Assembly: GCA_046341775.1 (NCBI GenBank)
Contig: JBKDQQ010000083.1
Coordinates: 1-50,795 of the forward strand
Length of the DNA: 50,795 bases
Direction: 5' to 3'
Origin: SXXH01 sp041165735
GTDB taxonomy: Bacteria > Planctomycetota > UBA1135 > GCA-002686595
Part shown: piece by piece, positions 35,972 through 46,219 of the stretch
Numbering within the stretch: the stretch's first letter is position 1
Layout: each line of letters opens with the position of its first letter
Made by a program: the position numbers and the translations under genes
The notes under the pieces: model-generated
What the model was told of the DNA's origin: nothing
Database searches by the model: none
The model's input: the letters and a program-made list of their open reading frames with translations, nothing else

Positions 35972-36220
35972 ATGATCGAGGAAAAAGACCGGTTCACCTC
36001 CCGGCTCGCCATGATCCCTGGAGTGCGTCCGATGCCGTCCGTAGGCCATTGGATCCTCCTGCAGGTCGACCACCCGCAGGAAATCGCACGTCGGGTCAAC
36101 CGGCGGCTGGCTCCGGGTGTGTTGAGCGTGCCGCGCGGCATCGATGGCGCGGTGCGCGTGCAAGTCGCCGATCCCAAGAGCAACGAAATGGTGCTCAAGG
36201 CTCTGCGCGATTCCGTCTGA
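35972..36220 (+). CDS. Orphan C-terminal domain of a HisC-like aminotransferase
   Basis: 82 residues from an ATG with GGAGGGG 3-5 nt upstream. It reads like the last 80 residues of histidinol-phosphate-type class I/II aminotransferases: an EEKDRFTSRLAMIPGVRPMPS helix-turn, the strand HWILLQVDHP, and the closing DGAVRVQVADPKSNEMVLKALRDS, where HisC has G.LRITVG....N..L..AL. No catalytic lysine or large domain precedes it in any frame. It could be a pseudogene remnant or a stand-alone small domain; the good ribosome site and intact frame favour expression. Confidence 0.6.
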   Translation: MIEEKDRFTSRLAMIPGVRPMPSVGHWILLQVDHPQEIARRVNRRLAPGVLSVPRGIDGAVRVQVADPKSNEMVLKALRDSV

Positions 36221-36632
36221 AGCACAGGCGGCTTCCGCGGACGGATTCTCCTTGGGGGTGCGTGGCGCGGAAGGGCCGGGCGCGGACGGTCCATCGCGTA
36301 CGGCTCGGCGAGGACAGCTCGGCGAGGAAGGTCCTGCGCGAGGCATGGGCAGGATGGGAGGGCGCGAGGCCTGCAAGGGCAGGACTGGCGCCCTCTCCCT
36401 GTCCGTCGTCCAGTCGCAGCAACACCTCGGGTTCCTTGGAATTCCCGGGCCGCTCCTGCGCATCGCGGCCGCCCGCGCCGGCGCCGCGCCTGGTTCGCAA
36501 CCGCCCCTCCGGTCCGCCGAGGTGGCGTGGCTCCCGCCCGCGGTCGCGACGCTCGTGCAGGCCAAGTCCCACCCGCACGCTCGAACCACCCTCGGCGCCT
36601 CGCGCGGGCCTCGCTCTCGTTAGGCTTGTTGC
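36221..36632. other. 412-bp gap between the 82-residue ORF and the M28 peptidase
   Basis: GC-rich with no supported gene. An imperfect inverted repeat around 36352-36410 (GGGAGGGCGC against GCGCCCTCTCCC) could end transcription of the small ORF. The M28 promoter box lies at its right edge. Confidence 0.4.
36621..36626 (+). promoter_or_regulatory. -10 element (TAGGCT) abutting the M28 peptidase start
   Basis: TAGGCT, 6 nt before the ATG at 36633, identical in box and spacing to the one at 13185. Confidence 0.5.
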
Positions 36633-38114
36633 ATGGCCTTCACTCCGCTCCTGTTCGCGACCGCCTTGGCGCTGGTCGCCGTTCACGACCAAGGCGCGTC
36701 CGGCGTCGGCAAGGGCGACTCCACATCCGCGCGCGCGGTGCACCGCGAGGCGCCGCCGAGCCGGGCGGAGATCACGCGCGAGGAGCTGGAGCATGTGCTC
36801 GCGAGCCTCGCCGCCGACGAACTGGAAGGGCGCGCGACGGCCAGCCAGGGGATTCGGGCGGCTGGCGACCTGCTGGCCGAGCGGCTGCGCTTGGCGGGAG
36901 TCGCCCCGGGCGGCGACGAAGGCACGTACTTCCAAGCGGTGCCGATGGTGCGCGCGCGTTCAAGCGCGGCGCCCGAACTGGCCTTGCGCCAAGGCGAGAC
37001 CCGACGCGCCTTCCAACTCGGGGTCGACTACGACATCGTGGCCGAGCCATTGGTCCACAAGGGTCTCGTCGTGCGCTTCGTGGATGCGCTCGAGCGCATG
37101 CCCGATGCAGCCGACGCCGGCATGGCGCTCGTGCTCGACGGGACCGCCGCCCAGCGCCGCGAATGGCTGGCGGCCAAGGGCCTGGGCGACGGCAGGGGCT
37201 TCGGCCTGATCGTCGCGCGCGGCCAGGCGAAGGCCGGCGCCGCGCGCGAGCGATTGATGTCGCGCCTGGAGCGCGTCGACAAGCCCTCCTCGCGCGCCGA
37301 CCAGCCCGTCGTGCTGCGCGCGAACGCGTCGCTGCTCGAAGCGCTGCGCCAAGCGGAGGGGGCGCTGCTCGAGATCGACACGAAGGTCGAGAAGGTGCGC
37401 GAGGATTGCCGCAACGTCGTCGGCCTGGTCGAGGGCGTCGGCTCCAAGGACGATCCCAAGCTCGCCGACACGGCGCTGGTGCTGTCGGCCCACTACGACC
37501 ATGTCGGCCTCGACGACCGCGCGCCGCCCGGCGCGGACCGCGTGATGAACGGCGCCGACGACGACGCCTCGGGCTGCGCCATGCTGGCCGAGATCGCCGG
37601 CGCCATCGCCGGCGGCCCCGCTCCGGCGCGCGACGTGGTGTTCCTCTTCGCCACGGCCGAGGAGATCGGCCTCGTGGGCACGGAGTACCACCTCGACCAT
37701 CCGCTCGCGCCTCTGGAGCGCACGGTCGCCAACCTCAACTTCGAGATGGTGGGCCGCCCGGACGCGAAGGCCGGCGGCGCCGGATGGCTGTGGTTCACCG
37801 GCCACGACCGCACGAACCTGCACGAGGCCTTCGCCGCCGCCGCGCTCGCCATCGCGCCCGATCCCTATCCGGACCAGATGTTCTTCGAGCGCTCCGACAA
37901 CTACGCCTTCGTCAAGCGCGGCGTCGTCGGGCAGACCTTCTCCTCCTACAACCTGCACAAGGACTACCACCGCGTCACCGACGAAACGGCCTTGATCGAC
38001 TTCGCCCACCTGTTCGAGGCCACCAAGGCGGCGCTGGCGGCCGTGCGCCTCGTGGCCGACGGCAAGGTCGAGCCGCTGTGGAAGCCCGGTCGAGTGCCGC
38101 TGCGCCCGCGTTGA
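36633..38114 (+). CDS. Exported M28-family metallopeptidase
   Basis: 493 residues with an N-terminal signal (FTPLLFATALALVAVHDQ). Zinc ligands and catalytic residues follow the M28 order: VLSAHYDHVG (His), NGADDDASGCAMLAEIA (bridging Asp), FATAEEIGLVG (catalytic and metal Glu), LNFEMVGRPD, and NLHKDYHRVTDE (final His). The NFEMVGR motif has Glu where aminopeptidases of this clan have Asp; I recall this from a known exported bacterial M28 subgroup. Residues 50-250 may contain a degenerate PA-type insert. Probably a periplasmic amino- or carboxypeptidase in peptide scavenging. Confidence 0.88.
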   Translation: MAFTPLLFATALALVAVHDQGASGVGKGDSTSARAVHREAPPSRAEITREELEHVLASLAADELEGRATASQGIRAAGDLLAERLRLAGVAPGGDEGTYFQAVPMVRARSSAAPELALRQGETRRAFQLGVDYDIVAEPLVHKGLVVRFVDALERMPDAADAGMALVLDGTAAQRREWLAAKGLGDGRGFGLIVARGQAKAGAARERLMSRLERVDKPSSRADQPVVLRANASLLEALRQAEGALLEIDTKVEKVREDCRNVVGLVEGVGSKDDPKLADTALVLSAHYDHVGLDDRAPPGADRVMNGADDDASGCAMLAEIAGAIAGGPAPARDVVFLFATAEEIGLVGTEYHLDHPLAPLERTVANLNFEMVGRPDAKAGGAGWLWFTGHDRTNLHEAFAAAALAIAPDPYPDQMFFERSDNYAFVKRGVVGQTFSSYNLHKDYHRVTDETALIDFAHLFEATKAALAAVRLVADGKVEPLWKPGRVPLRPR

Positions 38115-38147
38115 ACGACGCTGCTGCCTTCCTCCTGCGCGCCGGAT

Positions 38148-38153
38148 AGACTC
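38148..38153 (+). promoter_or_regulatory. -10 element (TAGACT) upstream of the basic-tailed methyltransferase
   Basis: TAGACT, predicting a leader of about 30 nt before the ATG at 38191. Same box as upstream of metG. Confidence 0.4.
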
Positions 38154-38190
38154 GCGCGCAGCGTCGGCGGCGACTCGGCGCGCACACTAC

Positions 38191-39054
38191 ATGGCGAAGA
38201 CCACCAAGAAGGCGCGCGGCGCGGCGCGTACCGCGCGCGCACGGCGCTTCACGAAGAAGGGCGCCGACCGCTACGAGCTCTACCAGTTGGCCGTGCAGTC
38301 GGCCGAGCACGACGTGAAGCTCGTCTCGCGCATCTACCGCCGCCTGCGCGGTCGCGACCCCGTCGGCTTGCGCGAGGACTTCTGCGGCACCGCTCAGCTG
38401 TCGGCCGAGTGGGTCAAGCTCGGCAAGCAGCGCTGGGCCGAGGGCTACGACCTCGACCCGGAACCGCTGGCTTGGGGGCGCAAGCACAACCTCGAACCGC
38501 TGGGCCCCGCCAAGGAGCGGGTGGTCCTGCACCAGGACGACGTGCGCGCGCGCTCGCGCCGGCGCCACGACGTGCGCCTCGCGCAGAACTTCTCGTGGTG
38601 GTACCTGAAGGAGCGCGCCGAGCTGCTCGACTACTTGAAGCGCGTGCGGCGCGAGCTCGCCGACGACGGCATCTTCTGCATGGACATCTACGGCGGCCTC
38701 GAGGCGCCCGAGGAGATGATCGAGCGTCGCAAGATCGACGCCGGCTTCACCTACATCTGGGAGCAGGAGCGCTACCTGCCAGGCGAGGCCGAGTACCGCT
38801 GCCACATCAGCTTCGAGTTCAAGGACGGCACGAAGCTCAAGCGCGCCTTCACCTACGACTGGCGGCTTTGGACGATGGCCGAGGCCAAGGACGTGCTGCG
38901 CGACGCCGGGTTCTCCGAGGTGCAATCGTGGTTCGAGGGCACCGACCACTCGTCGAAGGACCTCTCGGGCAGCGGGATCTACTACCCCGACGCCAAGGGG
39001 CGCCTCGGGCGCGATTGCGCCGGCTGGCTCGCCTACCTCGTGGCGCTCAAGTAG
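38191..39054 (+). CDS. SAM-dependent methyltransferase with Lys/Arg-rich N-terminal tail
   Basis: A 287-residue protein. The catalytic region starts LREDFCGTAQLSAEWVKLG (SAM loop-like), GYDLDPEPLAWGRKHNL, the middle RLAQNFSWWYLKERAELLDYLKRVRRELADDGIFCMDIYGG, and the end RLWTMAEAKDVLRDAGFSEVQSWFEG. This is a class I methyltransferase of a widespread uncharacterised group. Residues 1-24 (MAKTTKKARGAARTARARRF) are strongly basic, like a nucleic-acid-binding tail. The substrate is not known. Convergent with the MauE-like gene across 16 bp. Confidence 0.75.
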   Translation: MAKTTKKARGAARTARARRFTKKGADRYELYQLAVQSAEHDVKLVSRIYRRLRGRDPVGLREDFCGTAQLSAEWVKLGKQRWAEGYDLDPEPLAWGRKHNLEPLGPAKERVVLHQDDVRARSRRRHDVRLAQNFSWWYLKERAELLDYLKRVRRELADDGIFCMDIYGGLEAPEEMIERRKIDAGFTYIWEQERYLPGEAEYRCHISFEFKDGTKLKRAFTYDWRLWTMAEAKDVLRDAGFSEVQSWFEGTDHSSKDLSGSGIYYPDAKGRLGRDCAGWLAYLVALK

Positions 39055-39070
39055 CGGCCGCGCGACGCGT

Positions 39071-39976
39071 TCAGCGCGTCTCGGTCGCCGTCTGCACCAC
39101 GCCGCCGGCGACCACGATGTCCCAGGGCGTCGTCAGCACGATGTCGACGCCCGCCGGCGTCTGGAATCGCGACACGTGCGCGCCTTCGGGCAGCGCCTCG
39201 ACCACGCGCGACGACTTCAAGTCGTCCTGCAGTTGCAGCAGCACGATCTGGCGGTCGGCCTTGTCGGCGCCGCGCATCTCCTCGAGGTGCTTCTTGCAGT
39301 GGTCGCAGCTCTGGCGCCACAGGACGACCACGCCGTCGACGGGCAGGCCCGCCTCGCCGACGTGCGCGGCGAGCTCGGGGATGTCGTACACCATCTGGCC
39401 GACCCAGCGCTCGGGTTGCCAGACCTCGTATCTCGCCGCAGGCGCGCCCGCCGCGGCTCCATCGCCCGCCGCCGTGCTCGTCGCCGGCGCGGAGCCGGGG
39501 ATCACCAGCCAAGGCGCGATCGCACCGAGCAGGCCCAGCGCACCGACCAGCGCGGCGGAGGGCTTGGTGAACCACGGCACGCCGCTCCAGTGCTTCCACG
39601 GACGCGACAAGAGGACGAACGCGAGCAGCACGCCGTCGATCGCCATCATCGTCGTCGGCGACATCTTCACCGCGTCGCCGAGGCAGCCGCACGACTCGGC
39701 TCCGCGCGAGGCCTGGTCGACGAGGATCACCTCGAAGAAGGCGAAGATCAGCACGATGAACGGCCAACCTGCGCGCGGGCGCAGCATGGCGAGCGCCACC
39801 AGGGCCAACTCCGCCGCCACGGCCAGACGGAAGGTCAAGTCGAGGTCGAAGGGCGTCTGCTCGACGATCAGCGGCGGCAGCAACTTGGGGCTGCCGGCGA
39901 AGAGCTTGAACAAGGCGCCGGTGGCGAGCCACAGGGCGGCGAGGCGGGTGGCGTGGGGGGCGAAGCTGGTCGGCAT
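39071..39976 (-). CDS. MauE/DoxX-like membrane protein fused to a thioredoxin-like CxxC domain
   Basis: 301 residues. Four N-terminal membrane helices (residues about 8-145) carry the MauE-type signature SCGCLGDAV after the second or third helix. Following an Ala-rich linker, residues 180-300 resemble a thioredoxin fold with VVLWRQSCDHCKKHLEEM, a CxxC redox pair. MauE-like proteins handle disulfides or methylamine dehydrogenase assembly. This fusion suggests membrane electron transfer to a periplasmic thiol, or sulfide transfer. TAGGGA lies 6 nt before the ATG, an imperfect example of the leaderless pattern. Confidence 0.78.
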   Translation of the reverse strand: MPTSFAPHATRLAALWLATGALFKLFAGSPKLLPPLIVEQTPFDLDLTFRLAVAAELALVALAMLRPRAGWPFIVLIFAFFEVILVDQASRGAESCGCLGDAVKMSPTTMMAIDGVLLAFVLLSRPWKHWSGVPWFTKPSAALVGALGLLGAIAPWLVIPGSAPATSTAAGDGAAAGAPAARYEVWQPERWVGQMVYDIPELAAHVGEAGLPVDGVVVLWRQSCDHCKKHLEEMRGADKADRQIVLLQLQDDLKSSRVVEALPEGAHVSRFQTPAGVDIVLTTPWDIVVAGGVVQTATETR

Positions 39977-40074
39977 GTCTGGTCCCTAGCTTGGCGGGGG
40001 CGCGGCCGCGCTGTCCAGCGCTCGTCGCCCGTCGCCCGCCACGGTCCTACGCACTCCCCGCGCGCGGGTTGGCC

Positions 40075-40860
40075 TCATTGGCAAAGGACTTCGAGGCCCG
40101 ACGAAAGCCTCGCTCGGCCGTCGCCATGCCGTTCGATGCCGCACAACACCTCGTGGCGCGGCCTGAGCGTCCGCAGGCGCGCCCAATCGGCCAGGGACCG
40201 ACGGGGAGCGTCCGCCGCGAGCACCCCGCCAGGCGCGTCGGCGCCTTGCATCGCGGCCACGAGGCCTTGCGCCCATTCTTCCCGGCAGCCGCGCCGCACG
40301 TGGATGGGATCGAGGCCGTACCAACGCTCGGCCGGCGCGATGTAGGGGAGTCCGCGTCGCGCGCAGGCGGAGGCGAGTCCCGCGTCGAGTTCCGCGATGC
40401 CGCGCAGGGCGTCGTCGCGCGACAAGGCGTGGAAGGGGAACAGGATGCCCTTCGCCAGCGCGTAGCCCGCGGGCGTCAGGCGCGCGAGGGAGGCGAGCGG
40501 CGGTCCGAGCACGACCACGCGCGCGCCGCGGGCCATGAGGCGTTCGATGCACTCTTCGACCCATGCGAGGATGCGCGCGGGCTCCACGCCGTACACGAGG
40601 TCGTTGCCCGCGTCCGCCACGAGCGCCGCGTCGAGCGGCTCGCGCTCGGCGAGCAAGGGCGCCTCGCGCAGCGCGTCCAGGGTGCGCAGCGGAACGGAGC
40701 TGCGCATTCCGTAGCTGCGACCGTGTCCGCAGGCGAAGGTGCAGCGTTCGCAACCGGCGCGCTCGAGCGCGCGCGCCAATTGCGGCATGCCCAGCGCGAT
40801 GTTGCTCGCGCCGAGCAGCGCCACGGAGCGCGCGGACGTGCTCGAGTTCGCGCCCTTCAT
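40075..40860 (-). CDS. SGNH/GDSL-hydrolase-like protein
   Basis: A 261-residue protein. Sequence blocks fit an SGNH fold: VALLGASNIALGM (block I with Ser), an AGNDLVYGV block III-like motif with Asn, VVLGPPLASLARL, and a final GLDPIHVRRG block V-like Asp/His pair. The substrate is unknown; many relatives are lipases or esterases. The start overlaps the stop of the upstream DUF6919 gene (ATGA), so they form one translation unit. No signal peptide. Confidence 0.65.
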   Translation of the reverse strand: MKGANSSTSARSVALLGASNIALGMPQLARALERAGCERCTFACGHGRSYGMRSSVPLRTLDALREAPLLAEREPLDAALVADAGNDLVYGVEPARILAWVEECIERLMARGARVVVLGPPLASLARLTPAGYALAKGILFPFHALSRDDALRGIAELDAGLASACARRGLPYIAPAERWYGLDPIHVRRGCREEWAQGLVAAMQGADAPGGVLAADAPRRSLADWARLRTLRPRHEVLCGIERHGDGRARLSSGLEVLCQ

Positions 40861-41414
40861 GGCGACAACTCCTCGAGCATGCGCCACAAACGCCGCGATG
40901 GGGCCCTGCGCGGATCGACGAGCACGACATAGGCTTGTCGCGCGAGCTCGCGTCGCGCTCCCGCGCCGACTCGGGCGAACAAGCGCAGCTCTTCCGCGCG
41001 CGCGTCCGCGCCCACGACCAGCACCGCGCGTCCGCCTTCCCAGCCGACCTCGAGCACCTCGTCGTCGCGTCGCGCTCGCGCCGCCGAACGCCGGGTCGCG
41101 CCCGCATGCACGATGCACGAGAGCTTGCGCCGCGCCGCCTCGCGCGCGATCAGCCGCGCGAGGCGCGGCGCCGCGAAGCCGAGCACGAACGCGCGGCGTC
41201 GCGGGCCGCCTTGCTGCGAGGCCAAGGGCAGGAAGCCGGCGCGGCAAGCAGCCACCAAGGCTGCTTGGAGCGCATCCGTCTCGGGATCCGTGTCCGGCGC
41301 GCCCCAACCCGGGAAGCTGCGCAGGCGCCCGGAGAGGAACTGCTCCGCCAAGGCGCACAGGTCGGCATGGCTGCGGGCCACGCGCCAGGTCAGGTTCGTG
41401 GTCGAGGTGGGCAC
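40857..41414 (-). CDS. DUF6919-like protein
   Basis: A 185-residue protein starting at GTG. The N-terminal half matches what I recall of DUF6919: TWRVARSHADLCALAEQFLSGRLRSFPGWG, the DPETDALQAALVAACRAGFLPLASQQGG block and AFVLGFAAP. The conserved pattern W..A.S..DL, PG.G, RAGF and SQ is preserved. The function of the family is unknown; some members occur near RNA- or immunity-like genes in actinobacteria. Here it is coupled to the SGNH protein. The start is uncertain by about 10 residues. Confidence 0.6.
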   Translation of the reverse strand: MPTSTTNLTWRVARSHADLCALAEQFLSGRLRSFPGWGAPDTDPETDALQAALVAACRAGFLPLASQQGGPRRRAFVLGFAAPRLARLIAREAARRKLSCIVHAGATRRSAARARRDDEVLEVGWEGGRAVLVVGADARAEELRLFARVGAGARRELARQAYVVLVDPRRAPSRRLWRMLEELSP

Positions 41415-41654
41415 GGTGTCGTCGCGGTCGCGACCGGAGATTGTGCGCGCCGGACGGGCACGGCGAGCGCCTCGCGTCGGAATTGGCGAACGGTCCGCGG
41501 CGAGCGCCACCAAACGCCACCGATCGCAGCGCCCTTGCCGACCACACCGGCCGTGGTGGGCGGCCGCGGGTCGCTGCGAGCCGCTTCGGGTCGCGTGCCC
41601 GCGCGCCTTCCCGCTTGCGCGTCCCGCCTGCGGCCTCCACTCTGTGCCCACCCC

Positions 41655-42539
41655 ATGCAGCACACGAGCGCCCGTTGGATGCTGGTCGCGGCCCCGCTCC
41701 TGGTCTCGACCGGCGGCGCGGCCATCAAGTGGACCGAACTCGGCGGATGGCAAGTGGCCGCGGGGCGCTCGGCGGTGGCGGTCGTGGCGCTGCTGTTGTT
41801 CCTGCGCGAGGCGCGGTGCTGGCCCGGCAGGGCCCAATGGTTGGTCGGGGCCGCGCAAGCCGCCGCGCTGGTGCTGTTCGCGCTGGCCAACAAGCTGACG
41901 ACTTCGGCGAACTCGATCTTCCTGCAGTCGACGGCGCCCATCTGGATCGTGCTCGCAGCTCCCCTGCTGCTTAAGGAGCGCGCGAAGTGGCGCGACCTCG
42001 CCTTCCTGCTGGTCATGGCCGCGGGCTTGTGCGTCGTCTTCCTCGGCGAGCAGTCCGCGCAGAAGACGGCGCCCGACCCGGCCACGGGGAACCTGCTCGC
42101 GAGCCTCTCCGGCGTGGCGTGGGCCGGCGCGGTGCTCGGCCTGCGCAAGCTCGCCACGAGCGGGGCGGCGCAAGGCTCCTCGACGACGAACCCCGCGATC
42201 GGAGCGCTGGTCGCCGGCAACCTGCTGGCCGCCGCGCTGGGCTGCGCCATGGCGGACGCGCCGTCTTCCGTCTCCGTCGCCGACTTGGCGGTCGTGGCCT
42301 ACCTGGGCGTGTTCCAGATCGGCCTGGCGTACGTGTGCGTCGTGCGCGGATTGGCGCGCGTGGGCGCGCTCGAGGCCGCGCTGATCCTGCTGCTCGAGCC
42401 CGTGCTCAACCCCGTCTTCGCCTTCCTCGTGCACGGCGAGCGCTTGTCGCAGGCGACCTGGATCGGCGGCGGCGTGCTGCTCTGCGCCATGGCGGGCAAG
42501 GCGATGGTGGACGCGCGCGCCCCCGGGCGCTTGGATTGA
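41655..42539 (+). CDS. EamA/DMT-family transporter
   Basis: 294 residues with ten predicted membrane helices in two EamA repeats. The first repeat shows TGGAAIKWTELGGWQVAAGRSAVAVVALLLFL and LTTSANSIFLQSTAPIWIVLAAPLLLKER. The second shows LAYVCVVRGLARVGALEAALILLLEPVLNPVFAFLVHGERLS, the hallmark end of EamA proteins. Such permeases export metabolites or amino acids. The substrate is unknown. It is followed at 43 bp by the DedA gene, possibly co-transcribed. Confidence 0.9.
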   Translation: MQHTSARWMLVAAPLLVSTGGAAIKWTELGGWQVAAGRSAVAVVALLLFLREARCWPGRAQWLVGAAQAAALVLFALANKLTTSANSIFLQSTAPIWIVLAAPLLLKERAKWRDLAFLLVMAAGLCVVFLGEQSAQKTAPDPATGNLLASLSGVAWAGAVLGLRKLATSGAAQGSSTTNPAIGALVAGNLLAAALGCAMADAPSSVSVADLAVVAYLGVFQIGLAYVCVVRGLARVGALEAALILLLEPVLNPVFAFLVHGERLSQATWIGGGVLLCAMAGKAMVDARAPGRLD

Positions 42540-42581
42540 AGGCCGGCGCGCGGGCGCGCCGATGAAGGACGATCCTTTCCG

Positions 42582-43229
42582 ATGGACCTCTCCACGATCA
42601 TCGACATCTTCCTGCACCTCGACCAGCACCTCAACCAATGGGCGGCCGAGATGGGGGCGTGGCTCTACGCCCTGCTCTTCGCCATCGTCTTCGCGGAGAC
42701 GGGGTTGGTCGTCACGCCCTTCCTGCCGGGCGACTCGCTCTTGTTCGCGGTCGGCGCGCTTTCGGCCACGGAGGGCTCGCCCATCGATCCTTGGCTGGTG
42801 TCGGGACTGCTGATCGTGGCCGCCATCCTCGGGGACGCCGTGAACTACGCCATCGGCGCGCGCCTCGGTCCCAAGGTGTTCACGCAGGGCTCGCGCTTCT
42901 TCAAGCAGGAGCACCTCGAGCGCACGCAGCGCTTCTACGAGAAGCACGGCGGCAAGACGATCATCCTCGCGCGCTTCGTGCCCATCGTGCGCACCTTCGC
43001 GCCCTTCGTCGCCGGCATCGGACGCATGACCTACGCGCGCTTCGCGCTGTTCAACGTGGTGGGCGCGGTGGTCTGGGTGGTGCTGTTCGTGGCGCTCGGC
43101 CACGCCTTCGGCAACCTCCCGGTGGTCAAGCGCAACTTCCAGTACGTGATCCTCGGCATCATCGTGGTGTCGGTGCTGCCGATCGCCGTCGAATGGTGGC
43201 GCGCCCGTCGCGAGGCGAAGCGCGCCTGA
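42582..43229 (+). CDS. DedA-family membrane protein
   Basis: 215 residues. Conserved DedA (SNARE-associated/VTT) motifs are FAETGLVVTPFLPGDSLLF, ILGDAVNYAIGARLG, FYEKHGGKTIILARFVPIVRTFAPFVAGIGRM and FNVVGAVVWVVLFVALGHAFG. The family contributes to undecaprenyl-phosphate or phospholipid flipping and membrane homeostasis. The Glu and Arg residues needed in E. coli DedA proteins appear present. Convergent with hppA across a bidirectional hairpin terminator. Confidence 0.93.
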   Translation: MDLSTIIDIFLHLDQHLNQWAAEMGAWLYALLFAIVFAETGLVVTPFLPGDSLLFAVGALSATEGSPIDPWLVSGLLIVAAILGDAVNYAIGARLGPKVFTQGSRFFKQEHLERTQRFYEKHGGKTIILARFVPIVRTFAPFVAGIGRMTYARFALFNVVGAVVWVVLFVALGHAFGNLPVVKRNFQYVILGIIVVSVLPIAVEWWRARREAKRA

Positions 43230-43277
43230 CGCGCGGCGACTTGCGCGTGGCGACCGGCTGCGCGCGCCGCCAGGAAT

Positions 43278-43315
43278 GCCGAGGGCCGGGAGGCGCGCGT
43301 CTCCCGGCCCTCGGC
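43278..43315. terminator. Bidirectional hairpin terminator between dedA and hppA
   Basis: Perfect 15-bp stem GCCGAGGGCCGGGAG (43278-43292) with CTCCCGGCCCTCGGC (43301-43315), 8-nt loop, no T run. Confidence 0.7.
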
Positions 43316-43337
43316 GTGCCTGGCTGCGGCGTGCGGC

Positions 43338-45728
<2,391 letters not shown>

Positions 45729-45779
45729 CGTCTCTTTGGTTCTCCGTTGTCCGGTTCGGGGACAGCAGCAGAAACGAAG

Positions 45780-45808
45780 GTTGTACCGTCCCTGAAAGGG
45801 CCGTGCAA
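45780..45808 (-). promoter_or_regulatory. Predicted promoter of hppA
   Basis: Minus strand TTGCAC (45808-45803), a 17-bp spacer, then TACAAC (45785-45780); leader of about 45 nt. Confidence 0.45.
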
Positions 45809-46119
45809 AACGGCAGTCGCCCGAAGTGGGTGGGAAGATTGGAATTCCGATGGGGGACTCCCCAATGGCAGGTGGCCCCCTGCGGATCCCGCGCGCCATC
45901 AAGGCGGCTGGGACAGGTGCATCGGCCTGCTCGCGGCCTTGGCGGAACGAAATGCAATTTCGAGTGATTGGTGCGCGCAGGGCCTTCGGCATGTCCAAGG
46001 GTGTGGCTTGGCCAGCCAGCCGCGGTCGAGGAATTCGCAGGCGCTGCGGGGCGCGGCGCGGCAAGCGCGAGTGCCAGTGGCGAGCGCCGGTGCCCGGCGC
46101 CGGCGCCTGGCGCGACAAG

Positions 46120-46160
46120 CCAGCCGCCCGCGCCGCGGTGTGCGCGGCGCGGGCGGCTGG
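46120..46160 (-). terminator. Strong hairpin downstream of the LamG-like membrane protein
   Basis: Perfect 17-bp stem CCAGCCGCCCGCGCCGC (46120-46136) with its complement (46144-46160), loop GGTGTGC, no U tract. Confidence 0.65.
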
Positions 46161-46219
46161 GATGCGCGGTGGAGGGCCGACCGGGGCGAGTCGCCTCGGC
46201 GGTCCGTCCGCGGCTGGCG

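Larger units (their letters stand above)
45729..46219. other. 491-bp gap upstream of hppA and downstream of the LamG-like gene
   Basis: Contains the hppA promoter and the terminator at 46120-46160. The remaining sequence, including an AT-richer patch near 45830-45860, shows no supported gene. Confidence 0.5.
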
